Below are positions 1 to 13,851 of a DNA stretch of 33,892 nucleotides, piece after piece; position 1 is the stretch's first letter; every line of letters starts with the position of its first letter. The translations under genes were made by a program, and so were the position numbers. The DNA lies in NCBI GenBank assembly GCA_026692705.1, contig JAPLOE010000073.1:68015-101906 (forward strand), given 5' to 3'. The notes under the pieces were generated by a model, which saw nothing but the letters and a program-made list of their open reading frames with translations, did not search any database and was not told the origin of the DNA. The DNA comes from Planctomycetota bacterium (GTDB lineage Bacteria > Planctomycetota > UBA1135 > GCA-002686595).

Positions 1-1
1 C

Positions 2-772
2 GTCTTCGGTCGGCGCTTCTCGACCCAAGGAGCGGCCGTCGGCGGCGAGTTCCAGATCAACCTGAATTCCGCCGGATCCCAGCGCAACCCGAAGCCCACG
101 ATGGATGCCAACGGCAACGTCGTCATCGCCTGGGAGGACCGCTCCACGGGGGACGCCGACGTCTGGCTCCAGTACTTCGACCCGGCCGGCAACCGCATCG
201 GGCCGGAACTCAGGGCCAACACCGCGCTCGCCGGCGACCAAAAGAGCGTCGGAGTCGCGTTCGCCCCCGATGGCGAGCGACTCGTCGTCACCTTTGAAGG
301 CCCGGGCGTCTCGACCGACGTCTACGCCCGCCTCTACGAGCGCTACCTCGGCCCCGAGACCTTCTGCACGGCCAAGGTGAATTCGCTCGGGTGCACACCG
401 ACGATCAGCTGGACTGGAACCCCGTCCCTGAGTGGACCGGACAACTTCCACGTCACGGCAAGCAACGTCCTGAACCAGAAGAACGGCCTGATGTTCTGGG
501 GCTTCGCCGGCGGGGCACTGCCCTACTACGGCGGCACCCTCTGCGTCCAACCGCCGGTCCTCAGGACGCCCGCGCAACTCTCCGGCGGAAATCTCGTCGG
601 CTCGGATTGCTCGGGAACCTACGACTTCGCGTTCACTCAGGCCTACATGGCGCTCAAGGGGCTGCAGGCCGGCGACAGAGTCTTCACGCAGTTCTGGAGC
701 CGAGACCCGGGGTTCCCGGGCAGCTCGTCGATCGGGTTGACGGACGGGTTGAGTTTCGAGCTCCGGCCGTAG
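2..772 (+). CDS. Surface repeat protein, C-terminal part (5' end outside window)
   Basis: The frame is open from base 2 and ends with TAG at 770-772, so the window holds only the C-terminal 256 residues. The first in-frame ATG at 101 lies inside a repeat and is not the real start. The N-terminal part seen here has about two units of a roughly 50-residue repeat (pattern: P-x-x-MDANGNVVIAWED, a stretch, then a FDPAGNRIGPELRANT-like segment). This type is found in secreted beta-propeller-like proteins of planctomycetes and myxobacteria. From about base 355 a Cys-containing domain of about 135 residues begins (FCTAKVNSLGC) and ends GLTDGLSFELRP. I recognise this as a recurrent C-terminal domain of large exported planctomycete proteins. 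The function is unknown; an extracellular or cell-surface role is likely. It converges on the rRNA operon. Confidence 0.8.
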   Translation, partial: VFGRRFSTQGAAVGGEFQINLNSAGSQRNPKPTMDANGNVVIAWEDRSTGDADVWLQYFDPAGNRIGPELRANTALAGDQKSVGVAFAPDGERLVVTFEGPGVSTDVYARLYERYLGPETFCTAKVNSLGCTPTISWTGTPSLSGPDNFHVTASNVLNQKNGLMFWGFAGGALPYYGGTLCVQPPVLRTPAQLSGGNLVGSDCSGTYDFAFTQAYMALKGLQAGDRVFTQFWSRDPGFPGSSSIGLTDGLSFELRP

Positions 773-1030
773 TTGCTCCGGATCCGGCAGCGGGGAAACA
801 GAGCGGGGCGCTGGCAACCAGCCGCCGCGCGGAAAGCCGTGCATCAGCGCGAACGCTGCAATTGACCTGGCCCTCGCGAGCGCGGCGAGCTCAGCCCGTG
901 CACCCGACCGGGTGTCCACGCCGAGCCAGCGCAGAGCCAGGAGGTCGAAATTCACGCCGCCCAAGGGCACCGTCCGCGGCAGCGCCCGGCCCGCCACACG
1001 CCGGAGTCGGCATCGTCGAGGAGGCCGGAA
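773..1030. other. Intergenic spacer, no gene seen
   Basis: This GC-rich spacer lies between the convergent surface protein gene and the terminator of the rRNA operon. I see no convincing coding frame, RNA gene or clear terminator for the plus-strand gene. Confidence 0.5.
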
Positions 1031-1070
1031 AAAGAAAAAGCCCCCCGCTGCGCGAACGCAACGGGGGGCT
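1031..1070 (-). terminator. Rho-independent terminator of the rRNA operon
   Basis: On the minus strand an 8-bp stem, AGCCCCCC with GGGGGGCT (arms at 1063-1070 and 1039-1046), is followed at once by a T-rich tract, TTTTCTTTTT (1031-1040 region). It lies just downstream of the 5S 3' end, so it should end the rrn transcript. Confidence 0.88.
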
Positions 1071-1075
1071 GAGAG

Positions 1076-1187
1076 GCCCCGGCAACGACCTACTTTCTCG
1101 CTTAAGCAATATCATCGGCGGATTCTGCTTGACGACCGTGTTCGGAATGGGAACGGGTATGACCAGAATCCTATGATCACCGGGATT
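1076..1187 (-). rRNA. rrf: 5S ribosomal RNA
   Basis: On the minus strand the conserved 5S core CCCGTTCCCATTCCGAACAC and the 3' part AGTAGGTCGTTGCCGGGGCC are present. The ends (TCCCGG with CCGGGG) can pair as helix I. The ends are estimated to within a few bases. It is the last gene of the rrn operon, about 120 bp after 23S and directly before the terminator. A small hairpin, CCCCGC-aga-GCGGGG, lies in the spacer at 1195-1209. Confidence 0.93.
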
Positions 1188-1222
1188 ACGGATACCCCGC
1201 AGAGCGGGGCACTGTGTAAGAA

Positions 1223-1239
1223 AAGGTGAATTGGGATCG
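1223..1239 (-). other. 3' arm of the 23S rRNA processing stem
   Basis: The minus-strand sequence CGATCCCAATTCACCTT is complementary to the segment at 4183-4200 just before 23S. There are 17 pairs with one bulged base. In the precursor the two flanks would form the long helix that RNase III normally cuts to release 23S. Confidence 0.75.
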
Positions 1240-1305
1240 CGCAGCAAGCTCCTCAGCATTGAGGGTATTCGTTCCCCTCTTCGGCCTCAAGGGCCGGAGT
1301 GGAGA

Positions 1306-4105
<2,800 letters not shown>

Positions 4106-4182
4106 CGCTCTTTGCTTCGTTCGCTGTAGGATCGACCTGGCCAACCCTGAGGGCTGGTCCTAAGTCGATCGTGGTTGCCACA

Positions 4183-4213
4183 CGATTCCCAATTCACCTT
4201 GTTTTCAAAGAAC
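4183..4213 (-). promoter_or_regulatory. Spacer boxA and 5' arm of the 23S processing stem
   Basis: The minus strand reads TTCTTTGAAAACAAGG, a boxA-like antitermination element. It runs into AAGGTGAATTGGGAATCG, which pairs with 1223-1239 across the 23S gene. The same boxA core, CTTTGAAAACAAGG, recurs in the 16S leader at about 6371-6386. BoxA binds the NusB-S10 complex in well-studied bacteria. Confidence 0.65.
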
Positions 4214-4303
4214 TGTCCCTGACTTTCATCAGGAACGGCCCCATGGCTTTCGCCCGGGGCGATCTACTCCAACCTCACGACGTCCGGCCGGCCACCCAGA
4301 GGG

Positions 4304-4376
4304 TGGAGGCGAGGGGACTCGAACCCACGACCCCCTGGTTGCAAACCAGGTGCTCTACCAACTGAGCTACGCCCCC
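4304..4376 (-). tRNA. tRNA-Ala (TGC)
   Basis: The minus strand folds as a cloverleaf: acceptor GGGGGCG with CGCCTCC, D-arm GCTCAGTTGGTAGAGC, anticodon stem CCTGG with CCAGG around loop TTTGCAA (anticodon TGC), and a T-arm with GGTTCGAGTCC. The discriminator is A. The next bases are CCC, so CCA is not encoded and must be added after transcription. It lies in the 16S-23S spacer, the usual place. Confidence 0.96.
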
Positions 4377-4449
4377 GTGTTTGGGGTCTCGGATGTCTCC
4401 GAGATGCTTTGAGCTGTTGGGTGTCGAGCCCGGGGCGCCCCATGAAGAA

Positions 4450-4526
4450 TGGTGCGCCTATCTGGACTTGAACCAGAGACCTCCCGCTTATCAGGCGGGT
4501 GCTCTAACCAACTGAGCTACAGGCGC
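4450..4526 (-). tRNA. tRNA-Ile (GAT)
   Basis: The minus-strand cloverleaf has acceptor GCGCCTG with TAGGCGC, D-arm GCTCAGTTGGTTAGAGC, anticodon stem CCCGC with GCGGG around CTGATAA (anticodon GAT), and T-arm GGTTCAAGTCC. The discriminator A is followed by CCA at 4452-4450, so the CCA end is encoded here, unlike in the neighbouring tRNA-Ala. It is the first tRNA after 16S. Confidence 0.96.
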
Positions 4527-4629
4527 TTGTTCGATGGCCCATGCTCTCGTGCTCGCGGTCTTCGGTTCGGCCTGGAACGGTGTATACCGGTCCGGCCTTA
4601 CCCCGACGTCGAGGTGAGGTGGTTTAAGA

Positions 4630-4653
4630 AAGGGTGACTCTCGTTGCTCATGC
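4630..4653 (-). other. 3' arm of the 16S rRNA processing stem
   Basis: The minus strand reads GCATGAGC and then, after a short gap, AGAGTCACCCTT (4630-4641). The latter is a perfect 12-bp complement of leader bases 6361-6372. GCATGA also pairs with leader TCATGC at 6349-6354. The two arms bracket the 16S gene and would form its RNase III processing helix. Confidence 0.75.
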
Positions 4654-4717
4654 TGAGCACCTATGCTCTGCCATTTCGCAGGTCGCAAGCGACCCGGCGA
4701 AACGTCTAACTTATCCG

Positions 4718-6274
<1,557 letters not shown>

Positions 6275-6360
6275 GAAGTTTTTGATTGGCTGTATGGAAA
6301 ATCGGGATCCGCGGTCCGGCCGTGGCCGGCGCCTGCGGTCCCCTGCTCGCATGAGTTTCA

Positions 6361-6387
6361 AGAGTCACCCTTGTTTTCAAAGAGCCG
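6361..6387 (-). promoter_or_regulatory. rrn leader boxA and 5' arm of the 16S processing stem
   Basis: The minus strand reads GGCTCTTTGAAAACAAGG, which closely resembles the boxA antitermination consensus. It continues into AAGGGTGACTCT, which pairs perfectly with 4630-4641 beyond the 16S 3' end. The arrangement mirrors the boxA/stem pair before 23S. Confidence 0.7.
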
Positions 6388-6415
6388 CTGGGACACCCCT
6401 GAGGGGCCCTGCGTC

Positions 6416-6431
6416 GGGGGTTTTGACCCCC
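6416..6431 (-). other. Leader hairpin of the rrn transcript
   Basis: GGGGGTTTTGACCCCC is a 5-bp GC stem with a short loop in the rrn leader, between the promoter and boxA. It has no T-tract on the minus strand, so it does not look like an attenuator terminator. Confidence 0.4.
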
Positions 6432-6478
6432 GTTCCCGCGTCGTCTCGCGCGTTCGCGTTCGTCGAAGCGGGACGGAG

Positions 6479-6506
6479 AGAATAGGCGCTGGAAGCCTGA
6501 TGTCAA
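6479..6506 (-). promoter_or_regulatory. rrn operon promoter (sigma70-type)
   Basis: On the minus strand a perfect -35 TTGACA (6506-6501), a 16-bp spacer and a -10 TATTCT (6484-6479) are followed by a GC-rich discriminator, CTCCGTCCC. In other bacteria such a discriminator goes with stringent (ppGpp) control. The start of transcription would be near 6472, leaving a leader of about 200 nt before 16S. Confidence 0.75.
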
Positions 6507-6903
6507 CGCTTCCGGGACTTTTCGGAAAGGTTCTCGCGGGCGACGCCGTAAGTAACTGCTGTGCCTAGGTTTAGGAGCGCGGTTTTCCTGCTGGTGGGCG
6601 CCCTTTTCGCGCCTTGGAGGGCCCAGATCGGCCTCCGGGAGGCCTCGACATGAGGCCATCCTGGGCGCGCGGGCCTTGCACCCCCTCGCCGCGGGCCCCC
6701 ATGGGCCGCTCCGGGCCCCCTGCTGGCCCCTCGAAACGCGCCCCCAGCCCCTGCTCGAGCCGCTCCGGCGCCTTTCCGCCGCCGCTGCGTGCGCTCCCCG
6801 GGGCCGCTCGCCGCATCTCCGTTGCCGCTCGGGAGCGCCCCGGCCCCGCTCGCCCCGGTCGCGCTGCGCAGCGGCAGCGCAACGGGCCAACCGAGACTCG
6901 TGC

Positions 6904-6938
6904 GTTTTCTTCGAGGATTTTCGCGTTCTTCTCGCGCC
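6904..6938. repeat. Imperfect direct repeat, copy 1 (copy 2 at 7016-7048)
   Basis: Both copies start GTTTTC, continue TCGAGGATTTTC or TCGGGGTTTTC, and end in a CGTT...CTCGCGCC segment. They are about 33-35 bp long and 112 bp apart (start to start). A much weaker third match may lie near 6582-6613. On the rrn-sense strand the copies carry short A-tracts. Whether they bind a protein or are decayed repeats cannot be told. Confidence 0.45.
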
Positions 6939-7015
6939 GGCGCGCTCCGGAACGCGCCGCCCCGGAACGGGCGGCGATCTCTTCCGCGTTCGCGCCCCCC
7001 CGGCCCACGTCCCCA

Positions 7016-7048
7016 GTTTTCCTCGGGGTTTTCAGCGTTTCTCGCGCC
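7016..7048. repeat. Imperfect direct repeat, copy 2
   Basis: This is the second copy of the element at 6904-6938, with a few substitutions and a two-base length difference. It lies just before the large palindrome at 7058-7102. Confidence 0.45.
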
Positions 7049-7057
7049 GCCCCAAGC

Positions 7058-7102
7058 GAGCGCGCCCCGCAGCGTCCGGTCCGGACACTGCGGGGCGCGC
7101 TC
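7058..7102 (-). terminator. Long palindrome downstream of the L,D-transpeptidase gene, terminator-like
   Basis: The arms GAGCGCGCCCCGCAG and CTGCGGGGCGCGCTC, plus an inner GTCC/GGAC stem, make an almost perfect 45-bp palindrome centred near 7080 with one mismatched position. It lies 19 bp after the stop codon of the minus-strand gene. No T-tract follows on either strand, so intrinsic termination is only suggested. It may instead protect the transcript end or be a protein site. Confidence 0.5.
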
Positions 7103-7120
7103 ACGTCTATTTGCGATTTC

Positions 7121-8212
7121 CTACGGCTGCACGCGCACTTCCGCGTTGAGCGGGAGGATCTCGAACAGCTGCTCGACGTCCTCGTTGCGCATGCGGATGC
7201 AGCCTTCGCTGACGCGCTTGCCGACGCCGGTCGGGTCGTTGGTGCCGTGGAAACCGAGCGAGGTGGCGCGGCCCTCCTGGTACCAGGCCAGCCAGCGGGT
7301 CCCAAGGGGATTCGCCGGATCGCCGAAGGGCACGGGCTCGCGTCCGACGGGGCTCCACATCGGGCGCTCCTGCTTGGCGCCGATCGTGAACACGCCCGGG
7401 CGTGTGTCGCTGCCCTCGCGCCCCACCCCCACTTCCCAGGCCGCGGCCACTTCGTCGCCGAAGCAGTAGAAGGCCCACATCGCGCTCAGGTCGACGCGCA
7501 TGGAGGCGCGCTCGGTCGGCACGCGCAGCGCCTCGTCGGGGCGGATCGCCGAGGAGCTCGCGAGGCGGTTGGCCCGCACGATCTGCCCTGTGCAGAGCAA
7601 GAGCCCCGGCTGCGCGTCGAGGCAGCGCTTGCGGATGCCGATCAGCGTGTCGCCGGACTGAACCTTGACGTCGACGGCCGGCCACGCGCCCTTGGGATTC
7701 CAGCGGTGCTGGGACTGGGCCTGCTGCAAGAGCGCCGTCCAGCGGGCGAGCGCGACTCGGTCGTCGCGACCGGCGTCGACGTGCGCGAGCATCAGCCGCG
7801 ACAGCAGCCGGGCAGCCTCGGCCGGGGCCCCGCGATCGAGCGCCTCGGTGGCGCGCAGCTCGAGCTCGCTCTCACTGAGCGCGGCCTCCGCCGGCGACGC
7901 ACCCTCGTCCCCGCGCCGCGAGGCCAGCGGTGCCGCGGCTTCCGCCGGTTTCTCCGGCTCCGGCGTCACCACCGCCGGCGCGGGCGACTCGGCCACGGGC
8001 TTGGGCGAGCCCGCAGGCTCGGCCTGCGCCGCCTGGGCGCCATCGGCCTGGGCCGTGGCCGCGGGCTCGTCCTCGAGGCGCAGGAACCCGCCCTCGCCCT
8101 CCTTGGCCTCGCTCTCCGAGCCGCAGCCGGAGGCGAGCGCCACGAGCGGAAGCGTGGCGAGCGAAAGGGACCGGAAGCGGGCGAACAACGGCTGGGGAGC
8201 GCTCTGCGTCAT
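7121..8212 (-). CDS. LysM / L,D-transpeptidase (YkuD) lipoprotein
   Basis: 363 residues from an ATG. The N-terminus has a hydrophobic stretch ending LALASGC-like (…ALASGCGSE), a lipobox with Cys at about residue 30, so a membrane-anchored lipoprotein is likely. An Ala/Glu/Pro-rich linker follows. A LysM-like peptidoglycan-binding segment lies at about 180-230 (VQSGDTLIGI … LRVP). The C-terminal YkuD domain (about 235-363) has HGTNDP (His322) and the catalytic signature SEGCIRM with Cys338. Such enzymes form 3-3 cross-links in peptidoglycan or attach proteins to it in the periplasm. It is separated from ileS by about 430 bp and is probably transcribed on its own. Confidence 0.87.
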   Translation of the reverse strand: MTQSAPQPLFARFRSLSLATLPLVALASGCGSESEAKEGEGGFLRLEDEPAATAQADGAQAAQAEPAGSPKPVAESPAPAVVTPEPEKPAEAAAPLASRRGDEGASPAEAALSESELELRATEALDRGAPAEAARLLSRLMLAHVDAGRDDRVALARWTALLQQAQSQHRWNPKGAWPAVDVKVQSGDTLIGIRKRCLDAQPGLLLCTGQIVRANRLASSSAIRPDEALRVPTERASMRVDLSAMWAFYCFGDEVAAAWEVGVGREGSDTRPGVFTIGAKQERPMWSPVGREPVPFGDPANPLGTRWLAWYQEGRATSLGFHGTNDPTGVGKRVSEGCIRMRNEDVEQLFEILPLNAEVRVQP

Positions 8213-8639
8213 GGGTGGCGGCCCCGGCGTGGAACGCGGGAGCCCGATGCGAAGGGCGGACTGGGCCAGACGGGCGCGCGAGGCCCCCGCCGCGCCCCTC
8301 GCGCGACGGCAGGTGTCCTCTGGAGGCGCGCCCCGGAGACGGAACTGGGGAGCTGGAGATTGGGGAGCCCCGGCGCTGCCGTGCCGGCTCGATCTCCCGG
8401 AACCACTGCAGGTTCAGGTGGGTCCCACATGCCCGAAGCTAGTCGGGCGATCGAATTGGGACCCGGTTGACGCGAGTTCGGTCCGGGGGTGTGTCCGGGT
8501 CACGAACGCACCAGGGTTGTCCCCGCCCGCGGTTCTACCACTCGGGCCCACGCCCCACAACGAGCGGAAATGCCGAGCGCGGCCGCCGCTTCGCCAGCGG
8601 GGCCGCGCTCGAGAGCCGTCGCACGCGCCGGCGGCGCTC
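8213..8639. other. Spacer between ileS and the L,D-transpeptidase gene
   Basis: About 430 bp without a supported gene. It holds a strong hairpin right after ileS (8575-8610) and a small one, GCCCGA-agctag-TCGGGC, at 8431-8448. The promoter of the L,D-transpeptidase gene should lie here, but I could not pick convincing -35/-10 boxes. I looked for a tRNA around 8400-8540 and found no cloverleaf. Confidence 0.45.
8575..8610 (-). terminator. Terminator-like hairpin after ileS
   Basis: On the minus strand GAGCGCGGCC-CCGCT pairs with AGCGG-CGGCCGCGCTC around a GGCGA-type loop, about 30 nt after the ileS stop codon. The following sequence (GGCATTTCC) has no real T-tract, so termination is probable only by position and stem strength. 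Confidence 0.45.
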
Positions 8640-11954
<3,315 letters not shown>

Positions 11955-11968
11955 GGGATCCACGCCTT

Positions 11969-13006
11969 CTACCAAGCCTGCGCCCGGATTTCCGCCGCGA
12001 TGCGCTCCGCGAGCTCCAACGCCGCGAGGCCGTCCTCGCCGGTCACTTCCGGCCGCGCGCCCGAGCGCACGGCGCCGAGGAAGTGCTCGAGCTCGGCCTG
12101 CAGCGGCCGTTCGTGGCCCGAGAGGTCGAGCTCGAGCAGCTCGAGCATGCCGCTCGACACAAGGTCCGTGCGCGCCGCGATCTCTTCCGGCGTCAGGTTG
12201 GAGAGCGCGCTGCGGCCTTCCTTCCAGCGCGGCCCCTTCTTCACGACGAGGCCGTAGTTCTTGTGCATGTCGAGCGACACGTAGGCCGACGACGAGAACA
12301 TGCGCAGGCGCCGCGTCGGCTGCAGCGAGGCGCGGCTCGCGGTCACGTTGGCGCGCGCGCCGTTCTCGAACACGAGGCGCACGCTGGCCATGTCCTCGTG
12401 GTCGGTCAGGATCGCGCCACCGGCGGCGTCGACCGACTTCACCGGCGAGCCGACGAGATAGCGCACGAGATCGAGGTCGTGAATCATCAGGTCGTGCACG
12501 ACGCCGATGTCCGTCGAGCGGAAGCTGAACGGCGCGAGCCGCTGGCACTCGACGAAACGCGGCACGATGCCGAGCTCGCGCACCTTGCGCATGCCCGGCT
12601 GGAAGCGCTCGACGTGGCCGACGGTGAGCAGCGCGTGGCCGCGCTCGGCGGCGGCGAGGATCGCGCGCGCGGACGGCAGGTCGTGCGCGAGCGGCTTCTC
12701 GACGAGGCAGGCGATGCCGCGCTCGAGCAGCGGCACCGCGACGGTCGCGTGGTGGATGGTCGGCACCGCGATCACGGCCGCGCGCGTGCCCTCGGGCAGC
12801 GCGGCGACGACCTCGGCGGGCGAGGAGCCGGCCAGCGTGCGCGCCGGGCAGCCGAGCTCGGCCGCGACCTGCGCCGCACGCGCGGGATTCGCGTCGACGA
12901 CGGCGACGAGCTCGACATCGGCGCGCCCCGCGAGGATGCGCGCGTGGAACGTGCCGAGGTGCCCGACGCCGACGACGGCGACCTTGAGACGCTCAGCGGA
13001 CGGCAT
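11969..13006 (-). CDS. Gfo/Idh/MocA-family oxidoreductase next to lpxA (possible lipid A sugar dehydrogenase)
   Basis: 345 residues from ATG, with a GGGAG ribosome site 5 nt upstream. The N-terminal Rossmann fold has GVGHLG (13-18), and the family's EKP motif lies at 103-105 (LVEKPLAHD). A conserved HDLMIHDLDLVRYLVG segment follows at about residue 180. The gene overlaps the end of lpxA by 14 bp. Relatives of this protein sit beside lpxA in many Gram-negative genomes. One characterised relative by context is GnnA, which oxidises UDP-GlcNAc at C3 so that GnnB can make UDP-GlcNAc3N for amide-linked lipid A. No GnnB-like aminotransferase is in this window, so that role is only a hypothesis. Other sugar-nucleotide oxidation is possible. 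Confidence 0.85.
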   Translation of the reverse strand: MPSAERLKVAVVGVGHLGTFHARILAGRADVELVAVVDANPARAAQVAAELGCPARTLAGSSPAEVVAALPEGTRAAVIAVPTIHHATVAVPLLERGIACLVEKPLAHDLPSARAILAAAERGHALLTVGHVERFQPGMRKVRELGIVPRFVECQRLAPFSFRSTDIGVVHDLMIHDLDLVRYLVGSPVKSVDAAGGAILTDHEDMASVRLVFENGARANVTASRASLQPTRRLRMFSSSAYVSLDMHKNYGLVVKKGPRWKEGRSALSNLTPEEIAARTDLVSSGMLELLELDLSGHERPLQAELEHFLGAVRSGARPEVTGEDGLAALELAERIAAEIRAQAW

Positions 13007-13850
13007 GGGTGCTCCCGAGGATGCGTTCGCGGCCGAGAACCGTGAATTGCTCGCGCAGGCTCTCGCGATAGCGGCCCTTCAAGCCCTGCGCCTGCTGCTC
13101 GAGCGCGGCGCACAGCTCGAGCACCTCCGCGCTCGCGCCCGGCTCCGCACGCAGCGCCTCGACCGATTGCCGCTGGGGCTGGCCGGAGCGATAGATGCGC
13201 CGGAACGCGCTCTGGATCGACTCGATCTGCGGCTCGGTGAAGCCCGCGCGCGACAACCCGACGACGTTGACCTGCCGCACGCGCGCCTGATGGCCCTCGA
13301 GCAGCATGAACGGCGGCACGTCCTGCGGAACGCGCGTCATGCCGCCGATGTAGGCGTAGCGCCCGATCGTCACGAATTGGTTCGCGGCCGCGGCGCCGCC
13401 GACGTTCGCGCCCTCGCCGACGCGCACGTGGCCCGCGAGCAGCACTCCGTTGGCGAGGATCACGCGGTCGCCGAGCTCGCAGTCGTGCGCGACGTGGCAG
13501 CAGGCCATCAGCAGGCAGCCCGAGCCGATCTTCGTCAGCCCGCCGCCCTTGACGGTGCCGCAGTTGATCGTGACGAACTCGCGCACCGTGTTGCCGTCGC
13601 CGATCTCGAGCCAGGTCGGCTCGCCCTTGTGCGACAGGTCCTGCGGCGGCCCGCCGAGGTTGGCCTGGCCGACGATGTGGTTGTCGGCGCCGATCGTGGT
13701 GACGCCGTCGATCACGACGTGCGGCCCGATGCGCGTGCGGTCGCCGATGCGCGCGTGGCCGCCGATGATCGAGTACGGGCCGATGACGACGTCGTGGCCG
13801 AGCGCGGCCCCGGGACTGACGACGGCGGTCGGATGGATCTCGGTCGCCAT
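12993..13850 (-). CDS. lpxA: UDP-N-acetylglucosamine O-acyltransferase
   Basis: 285 residues, ATG start. LpxA transfers an acyl chain from acyl-carrier protein to C3 of UDP-GlcNAc in the cytoplasm, the first step of lipid A synthesis. Left-handed beta-helix hexapeptides fill about residues 1-185, then a helical C-terminus. The catalytic His is at 122 (HVAHDC), and AGHV keeps His141 (E. coli His144). Two conserved spots differ: the usual VHQF is ANQF, so Asn157 replaces E. coli His160, and the usual TIHRGT is TINCGT. The start lies one base after the lpxC-fabZ stop, and the end overlaps the oxidoreductase gene by 14 bp, so the genes are coupled. The substitutions might reflect a changed donor or acceptor. 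Confidence 0.95.
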   Translation of the reverse strand: MATEIHPTAVVSPGAALGHDVVIGPYSIIGGHARIGDRTRIGPHVVIDGVTTIGADNHIVGQANLGGPPQDLSHKGEPTWLEIGDGNTVREFVTINCGTVKGGGLTKIGSGCLLMACCHVAHDCELGDRVILANGVLLAGHVRVGEGANVGGAAAANQFVTIGRYAYIGGMTRVPQDVPPFMLLEGHQARVRQVNVVGLSRAGFTEPQIESIQSAFRRIYRSGQPQRQSVEALRAEPGASAEVLELCAALEQQAQGLKGRYRESLREQFTVLGRERILGSTHAVR

Positions 13851-13851
13851 G

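Larger units (their letters stand above)
6507..7057. other. GC-rich spacer upstream of the rrn promoter
   Basis: About 550 bp between the rrn promoter and the palindrome downstream of the L,D-transpeptidase gene. Open frames here are arginine/alanine/proline-rich on every strand and frame, and none resembles a known protein. Visible structure is limited to an imperfect direct repeat (6904-6938 and 7016-7048) and a locally AT-richer patch at about 6545-6580. Confidence 0.5.

Noticed and set aside
8400-8540. Possible tRNA in the ileS/L,D-transpeptidase spacer (GGTTCA-like segments)
   Set aside because: No acceptor, D-arm and anticodon stems could be paired.
11955-12548. N-terminal extension of ileS
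   Set aside because: The extension overlaps the oxidoreductase gene and is not homologous to IleRS; the ATG at 11954 fits the family.
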